NCBI RefSeq assembly: GCF_043195125.1
Contig: NZ_JBAFWR010000008.1
Source: NCEH01 sp043195125
GTDB taxonomy: Bacteria; Pseudomonadota; Alphaproteobacteria; Rhizobiales; Xanthobacteraceae
Direction: 5' to 3' (one strand)
Length of the DNA: 64,000 nt
Of the stretch, positions 44,632 to 54,008 are shown piece by piece. The stretch's first letter is position 1; each line of letters begins with the position of its first letter. The translations under genes and the position numbers were made by a program. The notes beneath the pieces are model-generated. The model was given only the letters and a program-made list of their open reading frames with translations, was not told where the DNA came from and made no database searches.

Positions 44632-45255
44632 CTATTTCGCCTTCAGCTCGGTTTCGATCTGCAAGGTCACCTCGTCGCTCACCGCCGGCACATAGGTCTT
44701 CATGCCGAAATCCGAGCGCTTGATGACCGCCTTCGCGTCGAAGCCAATCGAATAGGTCTTGTCCAGCGGGTTGGTGCCGGCCTTGTTGAAGGTGGCATCC
44801 AGCGTGATGGGCTTGGTCACGCCGAGCAGGGTGAGATCGCCGGTGATCTTCGCGGTCTTGCCGGTGGCGACGATCTGGGTCGCCTTGAAGGTGGCGGTGG
44901 GGAATTTCTCCACATTGAAGAATTCCGCGCTCTTCAGATGCTTGTCCAGCGCCGGATCGAGCGTGCCGACCTTGCCGGTGTGCAGGGTCACGGTGAGCGT
45001 GCTCTTTTCCGGCGCGGCAGGGTCGAGCACCAGCGTGCCCTCGGCGGCGGGCAGAAGGCCGGTGTAGGTGGAAAAGCCGAGATGCGTCACGCTCCAGCTC
45101 ACGCGGCTGTGGCCGGGATCCAGCACATAAGTGCCGGCCTTCACGGCGCCGGGATCGCTGGTGCCGGCATCGCTGGCGCCGGCAGTCTGAGCACGCGCCG
45201 GCAGCGCGAGCAGGGCCAGGGCGAGGGCGACGGCGGAGAGGCGCGCAAATGTCAT
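44632..45255 (-). CDS. YceI-family periplasmic lipid-binding protein
   Basis: A 207-residue YceI-like protein. Residues 1-23 are a signal peptide ending PARAQ. The mature part is the lipocalin-like barrel of the family, with DPGHSRVSWSVTHLGFSTYTG and GDLTLLGVTKPITLDATFNK. YceI proteins bind polyisoprenoid or amphiphilic lipids in the periplasm. It lies next to ispG on the same strand, an interesting isoprenoid neighbour, but a 129-base gap separates them. ATG 45255 was chosen because it starts the signal peptide. Confidence 0.87.
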   Translation of the reverse strand: MTFARLSAVALALALLALPARAQTAGASDAGTSDPGAVKAGTYVLDPGHSRVSWSVTHLGFSTYTGLLPAAEGTLVLDPAAPEKSTLTVTLHTGKVGTLDPALDKHLKSAEFFNVEKFPTATFKATQIVATGKTAKITGDLTLLGVTKPITLDATFNKAGTNPLDKTYSIGFDAKAVIKRSDFGMKTYVPAVSDEVTLQIETELKAK

Positions 45256-45384
45256 GCTGAGATGTCCCGTGGGGGCGCGGCCAGCCGGCCGGCGCCTGAA
45301 GCGGACGACGCTACGCAGCGGCACCTGCGGGTTCAAGTGAAGGATTCGTGAGACGCGCGCGGCACACCTGCAACCGCGCGGCGG

Positions 45385-46680
<1,296 letters not shown>

Positions 46681-46794
46681 GGGAGCGTCCTGTAATGGGC
46701 GGCGGCACCCCCGTCCCGCAGACGGCGGCGCGATTTGGCTAGCAGGTAGGCCGCGCGCGGGCGAGCGTCAATCTTTCACGCGCCGGCCGCGATC

Positions 46795-47283
46795 TCACTC
46801 GCGGCAACGTGCGCAGCACCCGGCGATCTCCAGCACCCGCTGGCGCGGCTCGAACCCCTCGGCGCGCGCCGCCCAGGAGAGGTCGCGCCCCACCGCATGG
46901 GAGCGCACCTCGCGGGTGTCGCCGCATTGCTCGCAGATGAGAAACACCACCACCTCGTCCTTGTCGTGCTCATGGCCGCAGGCGAGGAACGCGTTGCGGC
47001 TCTCGATGCGATGGGCGAGCCCCTCGGTCACCAGGAAATCCAGCACCCGATAGACCGACATGGGCGGCGGCCGCTCGCCCGCGGCGCCGAGCCGGTCCAC
47101 CAGCTCATAGGCGCCGAGGGGTACGTGACTTTGCGCCAGGGCCTCCATCACCCGCCGGCGCAGCGGCGTGAGGCGCATGCCCTTCTGCGTACACAATTGC
47201 TCGATCCGCGCCATCGCGCCCGAGATGCAGGCCGCATGGTCGTGGTGATGATGGGGCGAGGCGGCGGGACCGGGCATGGACAT
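46795..47283 (-). CDS. zur: Fur-family regulator, probably Zur
   Basis: A 162-residue Fur-type metalloregulator. The N-terminus is His-rich (HHHHDH at residues 12-17). The winged helix is at about 30-90 (RLTPLRRRVMEAL... MSVYRVLDFL). A structural zinc site uses CEQCGD and CCARC near the C-terminus. This arrangement fits zinc-responsive Zur better than Fur. No znuABC genes are in the window. ATG 47283 is used; the longer upstream open frame has no ribosome binding site. Confidence 0.82.
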   Translation of the reverse strand: MSMPGPAASPHHHHDHAACISGAMARIEQLCTQKGMRLTPLRRRVMEALAQSHVPLGAYELVDRLGAAGERPPPMSVYRVLDFLVTEGLAHRIESRNAFLACGHEHDKDEVVVFLICEQCGDTREVRSHAVGRDLSWAARAEGFEPRQRVLEIAGCCARCRE

Positions 47284-47613
47284 CTCGAACTGGAAAACGC
47301 GCGCGCTGGATCGCGGCTTCCGCGGCCCGCCACAAAGGGGCGCGCCATGGAATGGGCGCCCGGCGGGCAGCGGCTTGTGAAACAATGTAGCAATCCACGG
47401 CGCTCTTTTCCATGGCCGCGCCATTCAAATGCCCCACGTCCGCCGCGGAGCGGGTCCTATCCTTGTTTGCATTGCACCGCGGCGGCGGAGGGAGCAAGGT
47501 CGCCGCGCGAGGCCGTGAGCGCAGCGTGACGCCAGCGTCACACCGCCCCGCTAAACCATCGCCATCGGCCCCCGTTCCGCGTGCGGGCTGCATCGAGCTT
47601 GAGGGATAGAACC
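47284..47613. other. Divergent gap between zur and the 3-hydroxybutyrate dehydrogenase gene
   Basis: These 330 bases contain no supported gene. At 47526-47541 there is a perfect 16-bp palindrome, GTGACGCCAGCGTCAC (7-base arms and a 2-base centre), 73 bases before the dehydrogenase start, a possible operator. GAGGGA precedes the dehydrogenase ATG. No clear Zur box was found. Confidence 0.5.
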
Positions 47614-48396
47614 ATGCTGAAGGGTAAGGTCGCTGTCGTCACTGGGTCCACCAGCGGTATCGGGCTCGCTTATGCGCGCGCCTTCGCGGAGCAGGGCGCA
47701 AACGTGGTCATCAACGGCCTCGGCGACGCCGCCGCCATCGAGGCCGAACGCAAGAAGATCGAGAGCGACTTCGGCGTCAAGGCGCTCTATTCCGACGCCA
47801 ACATGCTCAACGCGGAAGAGATCGGCGGCATGGTGAAGCTCGCCGAGACCGAATTCGGCGCCTGCGACATCCTGGTCAACAATGCCGGCATCCAGCATGT
47901 GGCGCCGATCGAGGAATTCCCGATCGAGACCTGGAATATGATCATCGCGATCAATCTCTCGGCCGCCTTCTTCGCCACCCGCGCCGCCATCCCCGGCATG
48001 AAGGCGAAGAAGTGGGGCCGCATCATCAACACCGCCTCGGCCCACGCGCTCGTCGGCTCGCCCTTCAAGTCGGCCTATGTGGCGGCCAAGCACGGCATCG
48101 CCGGCCTGACCAAGGTGACGGCGCTGGAAACCGCCACCTTCGGCATCACCTGCAACGCCATCTGCCCGGGCTATGTGTGGACCCCGCTGGTGGAAAAGCA
48201 GATCCCCGACACCGCCAAGGCCCGCGGCATGACCGAGGAGCAGGTGAAGAAGGACGTGCTGCTCGCCGCCCAGCCCACGAAGGAATTCGTGACGGTGGAA
48301 GAGGTGGCCGCCCTCGCCGTGTTCCTCGCCTCCGACAATGCCCGCTCCATCACCGGCTCCATGCAGCAGATCGACGGCGGCTGGGTCGCCGAGTGA
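47614..48396 (+). CDS. bdhA: D-3-hydroxybutyrate dehydrogenase
   Basis: A 260-residue SDR enzyme of the BDH type: cofactor motif TGSTSGIG (residues 10-17), NNAGIQHV (about 89-96), catalytic Ser in TASAHALVGS, and YVAAK (about 155-159). FFATRAAIPGMKAKKWGRIINTAS-type sequence and the C-terminal ITGSMQQIDGGW match 3-hydroxybutyrate dehydrogenases, which oxidise (R)-3-hydroxybutyrate to acetoacetate with NAD in polyhydroxybutyrate use. The next gene is a patatin-type hydrolase, supporting this role. Confidence 0.9.
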   Translation: MLKGKVAVVTGSTSGIGLAYARAFAEQGANVVINGLGDAAAIEAERKKIESDFGVKALYSDANMLNAEEIGGMVKLAETEFGACDILVNNAGIQHVAPIEEFPIETWNMIIAINLSAAFFATRAAIPGMKAKKWGRIINTASAHALVGSPFKSAYVAAKHGIAGLTKVTALETATFGITCNAICPGYVWTPLVEKQIPDTAKARGMTEEQVKKDVLLAAQPTKEFVTVEEVAALAVFLASDNARSITGSMQQIDGGWVAE

Positions 48397-48421
48397 TGCC
48401 GGCGCTGCCGGAGGCCGCACG

Positions 48422-49633
48422 ATGAGCGTGCGCGGCGGCGCCAAGGCCGGCGGGCCGGACGCATCCGACACCACGCCGCCGGGGGAAATGTCCCCGGGCG
48501 GCAAGGCGGCCGGGGCCGAGGGCGCGAAGACCAAGGGCGCAAAGCCGAAGGGCACGGGCAAGACGGCGGGGGCCAAGGCCTCCGCCAAAGGCACGGGCGC
48601 AAAGCCTTCCGGCGCCAAGCAGATCTCCCTCGCGCTCCAGGGGGGCGGCGCCCATGGCGCCTTCACCTGGGGCGTGGTGGACCGCATTCTCCAGGAAGAG
48701 CGGCTGGTCATCTCGGGCATCTCCGGCACCAGCGCCGGAGCGATGAACGCCGTGGTGCTGGCCTCGGGCCTCGCCAAGGGCGACCGCGAGCAGGCACGCG
48801 GCGCGCTGACCCAGTTCTGGCGCGACGTCTCGCGTGACGGGCGCATGTCGCCGATCCAGCGCTCGGCCTTCGACCGGCTGATGGGAAACTGGTCGCTCGC
48901 CAAGAACCCGGCCTATCTCGCGCTCGAAGTCGCGAGCCGGTTCTTTTCCCCGTATGATTTCAATCCCCTGAACATCAATCCGCTGCGCGAGATCATCGAC
49001 GCCCATGTGGATTTCGCGGCGATCCGCGCCTCGGACGTGAAGGTGTTCATCTCCGCCACCAACGTGCACACGGGGCGCGCGCGCATCTTCGGCCATACGG
49101 AGATGACCGCCGACGCGGTGATGGCCTCGGCCTGCCTGCCGTTCCTGTTCCAGGCGGTGGAGATCGACGGCGTGCCCTATTGGGACGGCGGCTATATGGG
49201 CAATCCGCCGCTGTTTCCGCTCTATGAGAAGGTGGATGCGGACGACATCGTGCTGGTGCAGATCAATCCCGTGGTGCGCGAGCAGACGCCTCGCACGGCG
49301 GCGGAGATCCAGAACCGCATCAACGAGATCACCTTCAACGCCTCGCTGCTCTCCCAATTGCGTTCCATCGACCACGCCACCCAATTGATCGAGCAGGGCC
49401 TGCTGACCCGCTGGACGCTGGGCGGCTCGGGCTACCGGCGGGTGCGCCTGCACCGCATCGGCTCCGACCAATTGGTGGATTTCGACCTCTCCTCCAAGCT
49501 CAATGCCGAATGGGCTTTCCTGCAGCATCTGCGGGACATGGGCCGGCAGGCGGCGGAGGATTTCCTTGCCGCCCATTTCGACGACCTCGGCAAGCGCTCC
49601 ACCCTGGACCTGCGGCTGGAACTCGCCGACTAG
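48422..49633 (+). CDS. Patatin-like hydrolase with an Ala/Lys/Gly-rich N-terminal extension
   Basis: A 403-residue patatin-domain protein. The oxyanion motif GGGAHGAF is at about residues 75-82, the nucleophile Ser in GTSAG at about 104-108, and the catalytic Asp in DGGYMGN at about 258-264. Residues about 28-68 are a low-complexity Lys/Ala/Gly/Thr-rich segment (repeated KGTG, KASAK and GAK units) like histone-H1-type or polymer-binding tails. It begins 25 bases after the dehydrogenase, so lipid or poly-3-hydroxybutyrate hydrolysis linked to that enzyme is likely but unproven. Confidence 0.85.
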   Translation: MSVRGGAKAGGPDASDTTPPGEMSPGGKAAGAEGAKTKGAKPKGTGKTAGAKASAKGTGAKPSGAKQISLALQGGGAHGAFTWGVVDRILQEERLVISGISGTSAGAMNAVVLASGLAKGDREQARGALTQFWRDVSRDGRMSPIQRSAFDRLMGNWSLAKNPAYLALEVASRFFSPYDFNPLNINPLREIIDAHVDFAAIRASDVKVFISATNVHTGRARIFGHTEMTADAVMASACLPFLFQAVEIDGVPYWDGGYMGNPPLFPLYEKVDADDIVLVQINPVVREQTPRTAAEIQNRINEITFNASLLSQLRSIDHATQLIEQGLLTRWTLGGSGYRRVRLHRIGSDQLVDFDLSSKLNAEWAFLQHLRDMGRQAAEDFLAAHFDDLGKRSTLDLRLELAD

Positions 49634-49761
49634 CGGTGGCCGGCGGGCATCTCGCCGGTTGCCGAAATTCATCGCGCGAATTTCGCCCGAAACGGCGGTT
49701 TCATCGGCCGGAAAGGCGCGGTGAAGCCCCAGTAAACCGCTGTTCGTCTTCGCTAAGCCAT

Positions 49762-49777
49762 TGTTTCACGTGAAACA
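49762..49777. promoter_or_regulatory. parS: parS centromere site (ParB-binding)
   Basis: TGTTTCACGTGAAACA is a perfect 16-bp palindrome and matches the bacterial parS consensus, to which ParB binds for chromosome segregation. It is in a 213-base intergenic gap between convergent genes. No parAB genes are in the window. I noticed no second copy. parS sites normally cluster on the origin side of a chromosome. Confidence 0.92.
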
Positions 49778-49846
49778 TTTTAAGCGCGCCGCGAGCATTC
49801 GCAGGCGCTCCGCCGCACCGGCCGGCCGGCGGAGCGCCCTTCGGCC

Positions 49847-50365
49847 TCAGCGATTGTCCTTTTTCGCCTGGGCGGTGGCGACGAATTTCGTCACCCGCCC
49901 CGCCTCGGCCGGGCGCGAGAGGGAATCGACCCGCTTGCGGGCTTTTGCGCGCATGCCCTCGTTGGCGGTGGGGCCGCCGTCGGGATGGTGCGGCCCGCCG
50001 GCCGCCTGCTTCAGCGCCAATGCATGGCGGGCATTGGCCATCAGCTCCTCACGGGCGGCCTTCTCGGTGCGGCGGGTCATCTCGCGGCGAGCGCGGGTGA
50101 GCGCGTCGGTGAGCACCGAGGCCTTCTGGCGATTGCCGAGATCGGCCTTGTCGTAGCGCACATCGCCCGGCCCCTTACCCCGCAAGGCCCGGCGCTGGCC
50201 GTTGGCGATGGTCTGCGCCCGGTCCCGCCGCTCCCGCAGATGGCCGATGAGCGCGTGCAGGTCGGCATGGGGCATCTCGGCGAGCGCCGGATGGCGGGCC
50301 TTGTCCACGAACTCCAGCTCGGCGTCCGACAGGACGCGGCGCTCGTTCTTTCTCGTATGGGCCAT
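49847..50365 (-). CDS. Uncharacterised basic protein beside parS
   Basis: A 172-residue protein I do not recognise. It is strongly charged: LRERRDRA near residue 45, a run of Arg/Lys through the middle, and RAKARKRV near 140. It is probably largely helical between residues 15 and 120 and has a disordered Gly/Pro/His segment (GGPHHPDGGPT). No signal peptide or membrane segment. ATG 50365 has AAAGGAG 8 bases upstream, which supports a real gene. Composition suggests a nucleic-acid or ribosome-associated protein, but that is inference. Confidence 0.65.
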   Translation of the reverse strand: MAHTRKNERRVLSDAELEFVDKARHPALAEMPHADLHALIGHLRERRDRAQTIANGQRRALRGKGPGDVRYDKADLGNRQKASVLTDALTRARREMTRRTEKAAREELMANARHALALKQAAGGPHHPDGGPTANEGMRAKARKRVDSLSRPAEAGRVTKFVATAQAKKDNR

Positions 50366-50562
50366 GGCCGAAGCTCCTTTCCATAGACACGATGGCCGAC
50401 AGTGCCACGCCTTCACCGCGCCGTCATGACACCGCGCAACAGCTAACAGGCTTGAATCGCGTGTGTTTTTGCTGCGTCGCGGCAGGTCGAGCACGACCGG
50501 AGCCCCCGCGCGGGCGAAATCGTGCTATGCGGGCGCATCGTCTCCAGCCCGAAACACCGCCG

Positions 50563-51321
50563 ATGACTGCCGCTCCCGCCGCCCCCGCGGACATCCAATC
50601 CCCCCTCGCAGCCCGCGTGCTGCATCGCGACGGCATGGTGCTGGTGCTGGACAAGCCGGCGGGCCTGCCGGTGCATCCCGGCCCCAAGGGCGGGGAGACG
50701 CTGCACGACCACCTGAACGGCCTGCGCTTCGGCCTGCCGCGCGCGCCCGAGCTCGCCCACCGGCTGGACAAGGACACCTCGGGCTGCCTGGTCCTCGGCC
50801 GCCATGCCAAGGCACTGGCGCTGCTGAACAAATTGTTCGCCGCCGGGCAGGTGGACAAAACCTATGTGGCGCTCACCAAGGGCGCGCCGGAGGCGGACGA
50901 AGGCCGCATCGACCAGCCGCTCGCCAAGCGCTCGCCCCATCGCGGCTGGTGGATGCAGGCGGTGCCGAAGGGGTCGCCCGGTGCGCTCGATTCCATCACC
51001 GACTGGCGCGTGCTCCATCGCGGCACGGGGCTGAGCGTGCTCGCCCTCTCCCCCGTGACCGGACGCACCCACCAATTGCGCGCGCACCTCTCCCATCTCG
51101 GTTTCCCGATCCTGGGCGATGCCATTTACGGCGGCGCCTCGCGCCTTCCCGGCGGGCCCATGCTGCATTTGCATTCGCGCCGCATCGTCCTGCCGGTGGC
51201 GAAGAACGGGCCGAAACTGGACGTCAGCGCCCCGCTTCCAGTCCATATGATCGAGACGCTCCAGGCGCTTGGCCTGGACGCGGACGAGATCGGCGCGACG
51301 GCGGACGCCGCCTTCTCCTGA
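50563..51321 (+). CDS. RluA-family pseudouridine synthase
   Basis: A 252-residue RluA/RsuA-superfamily enzyme that isomerises uridine to pseudouridine in rRNA or tRNA. The catalytic aspartate is in AHRLDKDTSG at about residues 65-74. GRTHQLRAHLSHLGFPILGD near 168 completes the fold. It lacks an N-terminal S4 domain, so it resembles the short RluA/TruC type. Start ATG 50563. Ends 4 bases before a convergent gene. Confidence 0.88.
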   Translation: MTAAPAAPADIQSPLAARVLHRDGMVLVLDKPAGLPVHPGPKGGETLHDHLNGLRFGLPRAPELAHRLDKDTSGCLVLGRHAKALALLNKLFAAGQVDKTYVALTKGAPEADEGRIDQPLAKRSPHRGWWMQAVPKGSPGALDSITDWRVLHRGTGLSVLALSPVTGRTHQLRAHLSHLGFPILGDAIYGGASRLPGGPMLHLHSRRIVLPVAKNGPKLDVSAPLPVHMIETLQALGLDADEIGATADAAFS

Positions 51322-51324
51322 GCC

Positions 51325-52224
51325 TTACCGCGTCACGAGGCGGATGCCGAGCGCGATCGGCACGATGCCGGCGAGATCGAGCAGCGGGACATGCTCGCCC
51401 AGCAGAAGCCAGCCGAACAGCAGCCCGAGCGGCGGCATGAGGAAGTGCAGCGCGCTCGCCTCGGTCGCGCTGGCGCGGCCGAGGATAAAGTACCACAGGC
51501 TATATCCGCCGATGGAAACGGCCAGCACCATGTAGGCGAACGAGCCCACCAGCGCAGGCGTCAGGTTCACCGCGCTCAGGCTCTCGGTGGCGAGGGCGAG
51601 CGGCAGCAGCGCGATCCCGCCGGCCAGGCTCTGGACGCCGCTCGCCATGAACAGATCGGCGGTGGTGCGCACCCGCTTGTAGACCAGCGTCCCCGCCGAG
51701 AGCGCCACCAGCGCCGCGAACACAAACAGCGTGCCGACCACGTCCTCATGCCCGCCGCCGATCCGCGAGCGCAGAACCACCGCCACCCCCACGAGGCCGA
51801 GAACCAGCCCGAGCAGCTTGCGGCGGGTGAGATGCTCGCCAAGCACAGGCCCGGCCAGGAAGGCGACCAGCAGCGGGTTCGCGCTGATGATCACGGCGGC
51901 GAACCCCGAGGAGACGGTCGAGATGCCGACGAAGCTGAAACCGAGATAGACCGCGTTGTTCAGCACCCCGGATAGGCCCAGCATCGCGAGTTCGCGGCGC
52001 GGGATCGGCTTCAGCCGGCCGGCGAGAGCGCAGCCCACCAGCAGGATCGCGCCCGCCAGCAGAAACCGCACAGCCAGCAGCAGCAGCGGCGGGCAATCCA
52101 CCACCGCGATCTTGGCCGAGACGAAAGCCGAGCTCCACAGCACGCAGAACAAGGCGACGAGCGCCGGCGTCGCGGCGGCCGGTGCGGACGCGGCGGAAAT
52201 CGGGGCGGCGGCGGTCGGTTTCAT
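51325..52224 (-). CDS. DMT-superfamily (EamA) transporter
   Basis: A 299-residue protein with two EamA repeats and about ten helices, starting at about residue 18. An Ala-rich cytoplasmic N-terminus precedes helix 1. ATG 52224 has AGGA upstream. It is divergent from a LysR gene across 131 bases containing a 22-bp AT-rich palindrome, so that regulator very likely controls it. Such transporters often export amino acids or related metabolites. Confidence 0.85.
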   Translation of the reverse strand: MKPTAAAPISAASAPAAATPALVALFCVLWSSAFVSAKIAVVDCPPLLLLAVRFLLAGAILLVGCALAGRLKPIPRRELAMLGLSGVLNNAVYLGFSFVGISTVSSGFAAVIISANPLLVAFLAGPVLGEHLTRRKLLGLVLGLVGVAVVLRSRIGGGHEDVVGTLFVFAALVALSAGTLVYKRVRTTADLFMASGVQSLAGGIALLPLALATESLSAVNLTPALVGSFAYMVLAVSIGGYSLWYFILGRASATEASALHFLMPPLGLLFGWLLLGEHVPLLDLAGIVPIALGIRLVTR

Positions 52225-52306
52225 GACGGGAATCCTGGACGGCACGTCCGGGGCCCGCCGGATGCGCTTGCGCCGCGTTCTTACCGGCAGAAGCGCGCAT
52301 TGAAAA

Positions 52307-52328
52307 ATTAAATGTCATGATCTTTAAT
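52307..52328. promoter_or_regulatory. 22-bp AT-rich palindrome, probable LysR operator
   Basis: Arms ATTAAA and TTTAAT flank a core with TCATGA at its centre; only the two bases on each side of the core break symmetry. It lies between the divergent DMT-transporter and LysR genes, 28 bases before the LysR start. Confidence 0.55.
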
Positions 52329-52355
52329 AGTGGAAACGCAAATGAACGACCGACC

Positions 52356-53222
52356 ATGCTGGACCTCGATCTCCTGCGGGCCTTTGTCAGCGTGGTGGAT
52401 GCCGGCGGCTTCACCCGCGCCGGCGAACGCGTCAACCGCACCCAGTCCACCGTGAGCCAGCAGATCCGCCGGCTCGAGGAGGCGGCGGGCTGCGCGCTGT
52501 TCCATCGCGGCGGGCGGGGTGTGCGGCTGACCGAGGAGGGCGAGCGGCTGATCGGCTATGCCCGCCGCATCCTGGCACTGAGCAGCGAGGCGCAGGCCGC
52601 GCTGCGCCAGGAAGCGCCGCAGACCATGGTGCGCGTCGGCATTCCCGACGATTTTGCCTTGATCCCGCTGACCCGCACGGTTGCGGCCTTTGCCCGGGCG
52701 CGGCCCGACGTGCGTCTTTCCGTACGCTGCGGCATGTCCCGGGACCTTGGGGCGGATCTTGCCCGCAGCGATCTCGACGTCGCTCTATTGAAGCGCGAGC
52801 CGGCGGCCGCAGAAGCCCTCGGTGTATGGCCCGAGCACCTGATCTGGATCGCCGCCGCCGACTACGATATCCCCCCGCTCGCCCCGGTGCCGCTGGTGGC
52901 GTTCCCGCAAGGCTGCATCTATCGCAACCGGGCCATCCATGCCCTGGAGGCGGCCGGCCTCACCTGGCGGATCGCCTATGAAAGCCCCAACCTCATGGGC
53001 GTAAAGGCGGCGGTCGCGGGTGGACTTGGCATCGCGCTGCTGGAACGGCGCAGCCTCACCCCCGCGCATCGCCGGCTCGGGCGGGCCGAGGGGCTGCCCG
53101 ATGTGGCCGACGCCGAACTCGCCTTATGCCTTGCCCCGCATGCCGGAGAGGCCGCGCGCGAACTCGCCGGAATACTGGCCCGCTTCTGCGATGCCTCCGC
53201 CCCGGCAGAACTCGCCGCCTGA
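52356..53222 (+). CDS. LysR-family transcriptional regulator
   Basis: A 288-residue LysR-type regulator. The N-terminal helix-turn-helix reads FTRAGERVNRTQSTVSQQIRRL at about residues 18-39, then the linker helix and the LysR_substrate domain (RVGIPDDFALIPL near 92). ATG 52356 begins the HTH domain directly; an in-frame ATG at 52317 would start inside the palindrome. It probably activates the divergent DMT exporter in response to that exporter's cargo. Confidence 0.88.
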   Translation: MLDLDLLRAFVSVVDAGGFTRAGERVNRTQSTVSQQIRRLEEAAGCALFHRGGRGVRLTEEGERLIGYARRILALSSEAQAALRQEAPQTMVRVGIPDDFALIPLTRTVAAFARARPDVRLSVRCGMSRDLGADLARSDLDVALLKREPAAAEALGVWPEHLIWIAAADYDIPPLAPVPLVAFPQGCIYRNRAIHALEAAGLTWRIAYESPNLMGVKAAVAGGLGIALLERRSLTPAHRRLGRAEGLPDVADAELALCLAPHAGEAARELAGILARFCDASAPAELAA

Positions 53223-53246
53223 ACGGGCGGGCCCTGGAGGCGGCGA

Positions 53247-54008
53247 TCAGCTCTTCAGGCGATAGCCGGTCTTGAACATCCACATGACGATGCCGAGGCA
53301 CAGGCACAGGAACAGCAGGGTCATGGCGAGGCTGATCTCCACGCCCACGTCGGAGATGCCGAAGAAGCTCCAGCGAAACCCGCTCACCAGATAGACCACG
53401 GGATTGAACAGCGTGACGGTGCGCCAGAACGGCGGCAGCATGTCGATGGAATAAAAGCTGCCGCCGAGAAAGGTCAGCGGCGTCACGATCAGCAGCGGCA
53501 CCAGCTGCAGCTTTTCGAAATTATCGGCCCAGATGCCGATCACGAACCCGAACAGGGAGAAGGTCACCGCCGTCAGCACCAGGAAGGAGAGCATCCAGAA
53601 CGGATGCACGATGTGCAGGTCGACGAACAGCGAGGCCGTGCCGAGCGTGATCAGCCCGAGGATGATGGATTTCGAGGCCGCCGCGCCCACATAGGCGATC
53701 ACGATCTCCACCGCCGAGACCGGCGCCGACAGCAGTTCGTAGATGGTGCCGACGAAGCGCGGAAAATAGATGCCGAACGAGGCGTTGGAGATGCTCTGCG
53801 TCAGCAGGCCCAGCATGATGAGGCCCGGCACGATGAAGGCGCCGTAGCTGACCCCGCCGATCTGGGCCATATGCGAGCCGATCGCCGAGCCGAACACGAC
53901 GAAATAGAGCGACGTGGACAGCACCGGCGAGATGATGGACTGCAGCAGCGTGCGCCCGGTGCGGGCCATTTCGAAGATGTAGATCGCGCGGATGGCATAA
54001 ATGTTCAT
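53247..54008 (-). CDS. ABC-2-type exporter permease (YadH-like)
   Basis: A 253-residue ABC-2 membrane protein with about six helices. Short N-terminus with the amphipathic RAIYIFEMARTGRTLLQSII (about 7-26), the YGAFIVPGLIML block (about 55-66) and the conserved NPVVYLVSGFRWSFFG near 205. Size and content match E. coli YadH. Its start overlaps the ATPase stop by 4 bases. Substrate unknown. Confidence 0.88.
   Translation of the reverse strand: MNIYAIRAIYIFEMARTGRTLLQSIISPVLSTSLYFVVFGSAIGSHMAQIGGVSYGAFIVPGLIMLGLLTQSISNASFGIYFPRFVGTIYELLSAPVSAVEIVIAYVGAAASKSIILGLITLGTASLFVDLHIVHPFWMLSFLVLTAVTFSLFGFVIGIWADNFEKLQLVPLLIVTPLTFLGGSFYSIDMLPPFWRTVTLFNPVVYLVSGFRWSFFGISDVGVEISLAMTLLFLCLCLGIVMWMFKTGYRLKS

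Noticed and set aside
52305..52330. Possible CtrA site (TTAA repeats) before the LysR gene
   Set aside because: The two TTAA elements are 12 bases apart rather than 7, and the sequence is better explained as a LysR palindrome.
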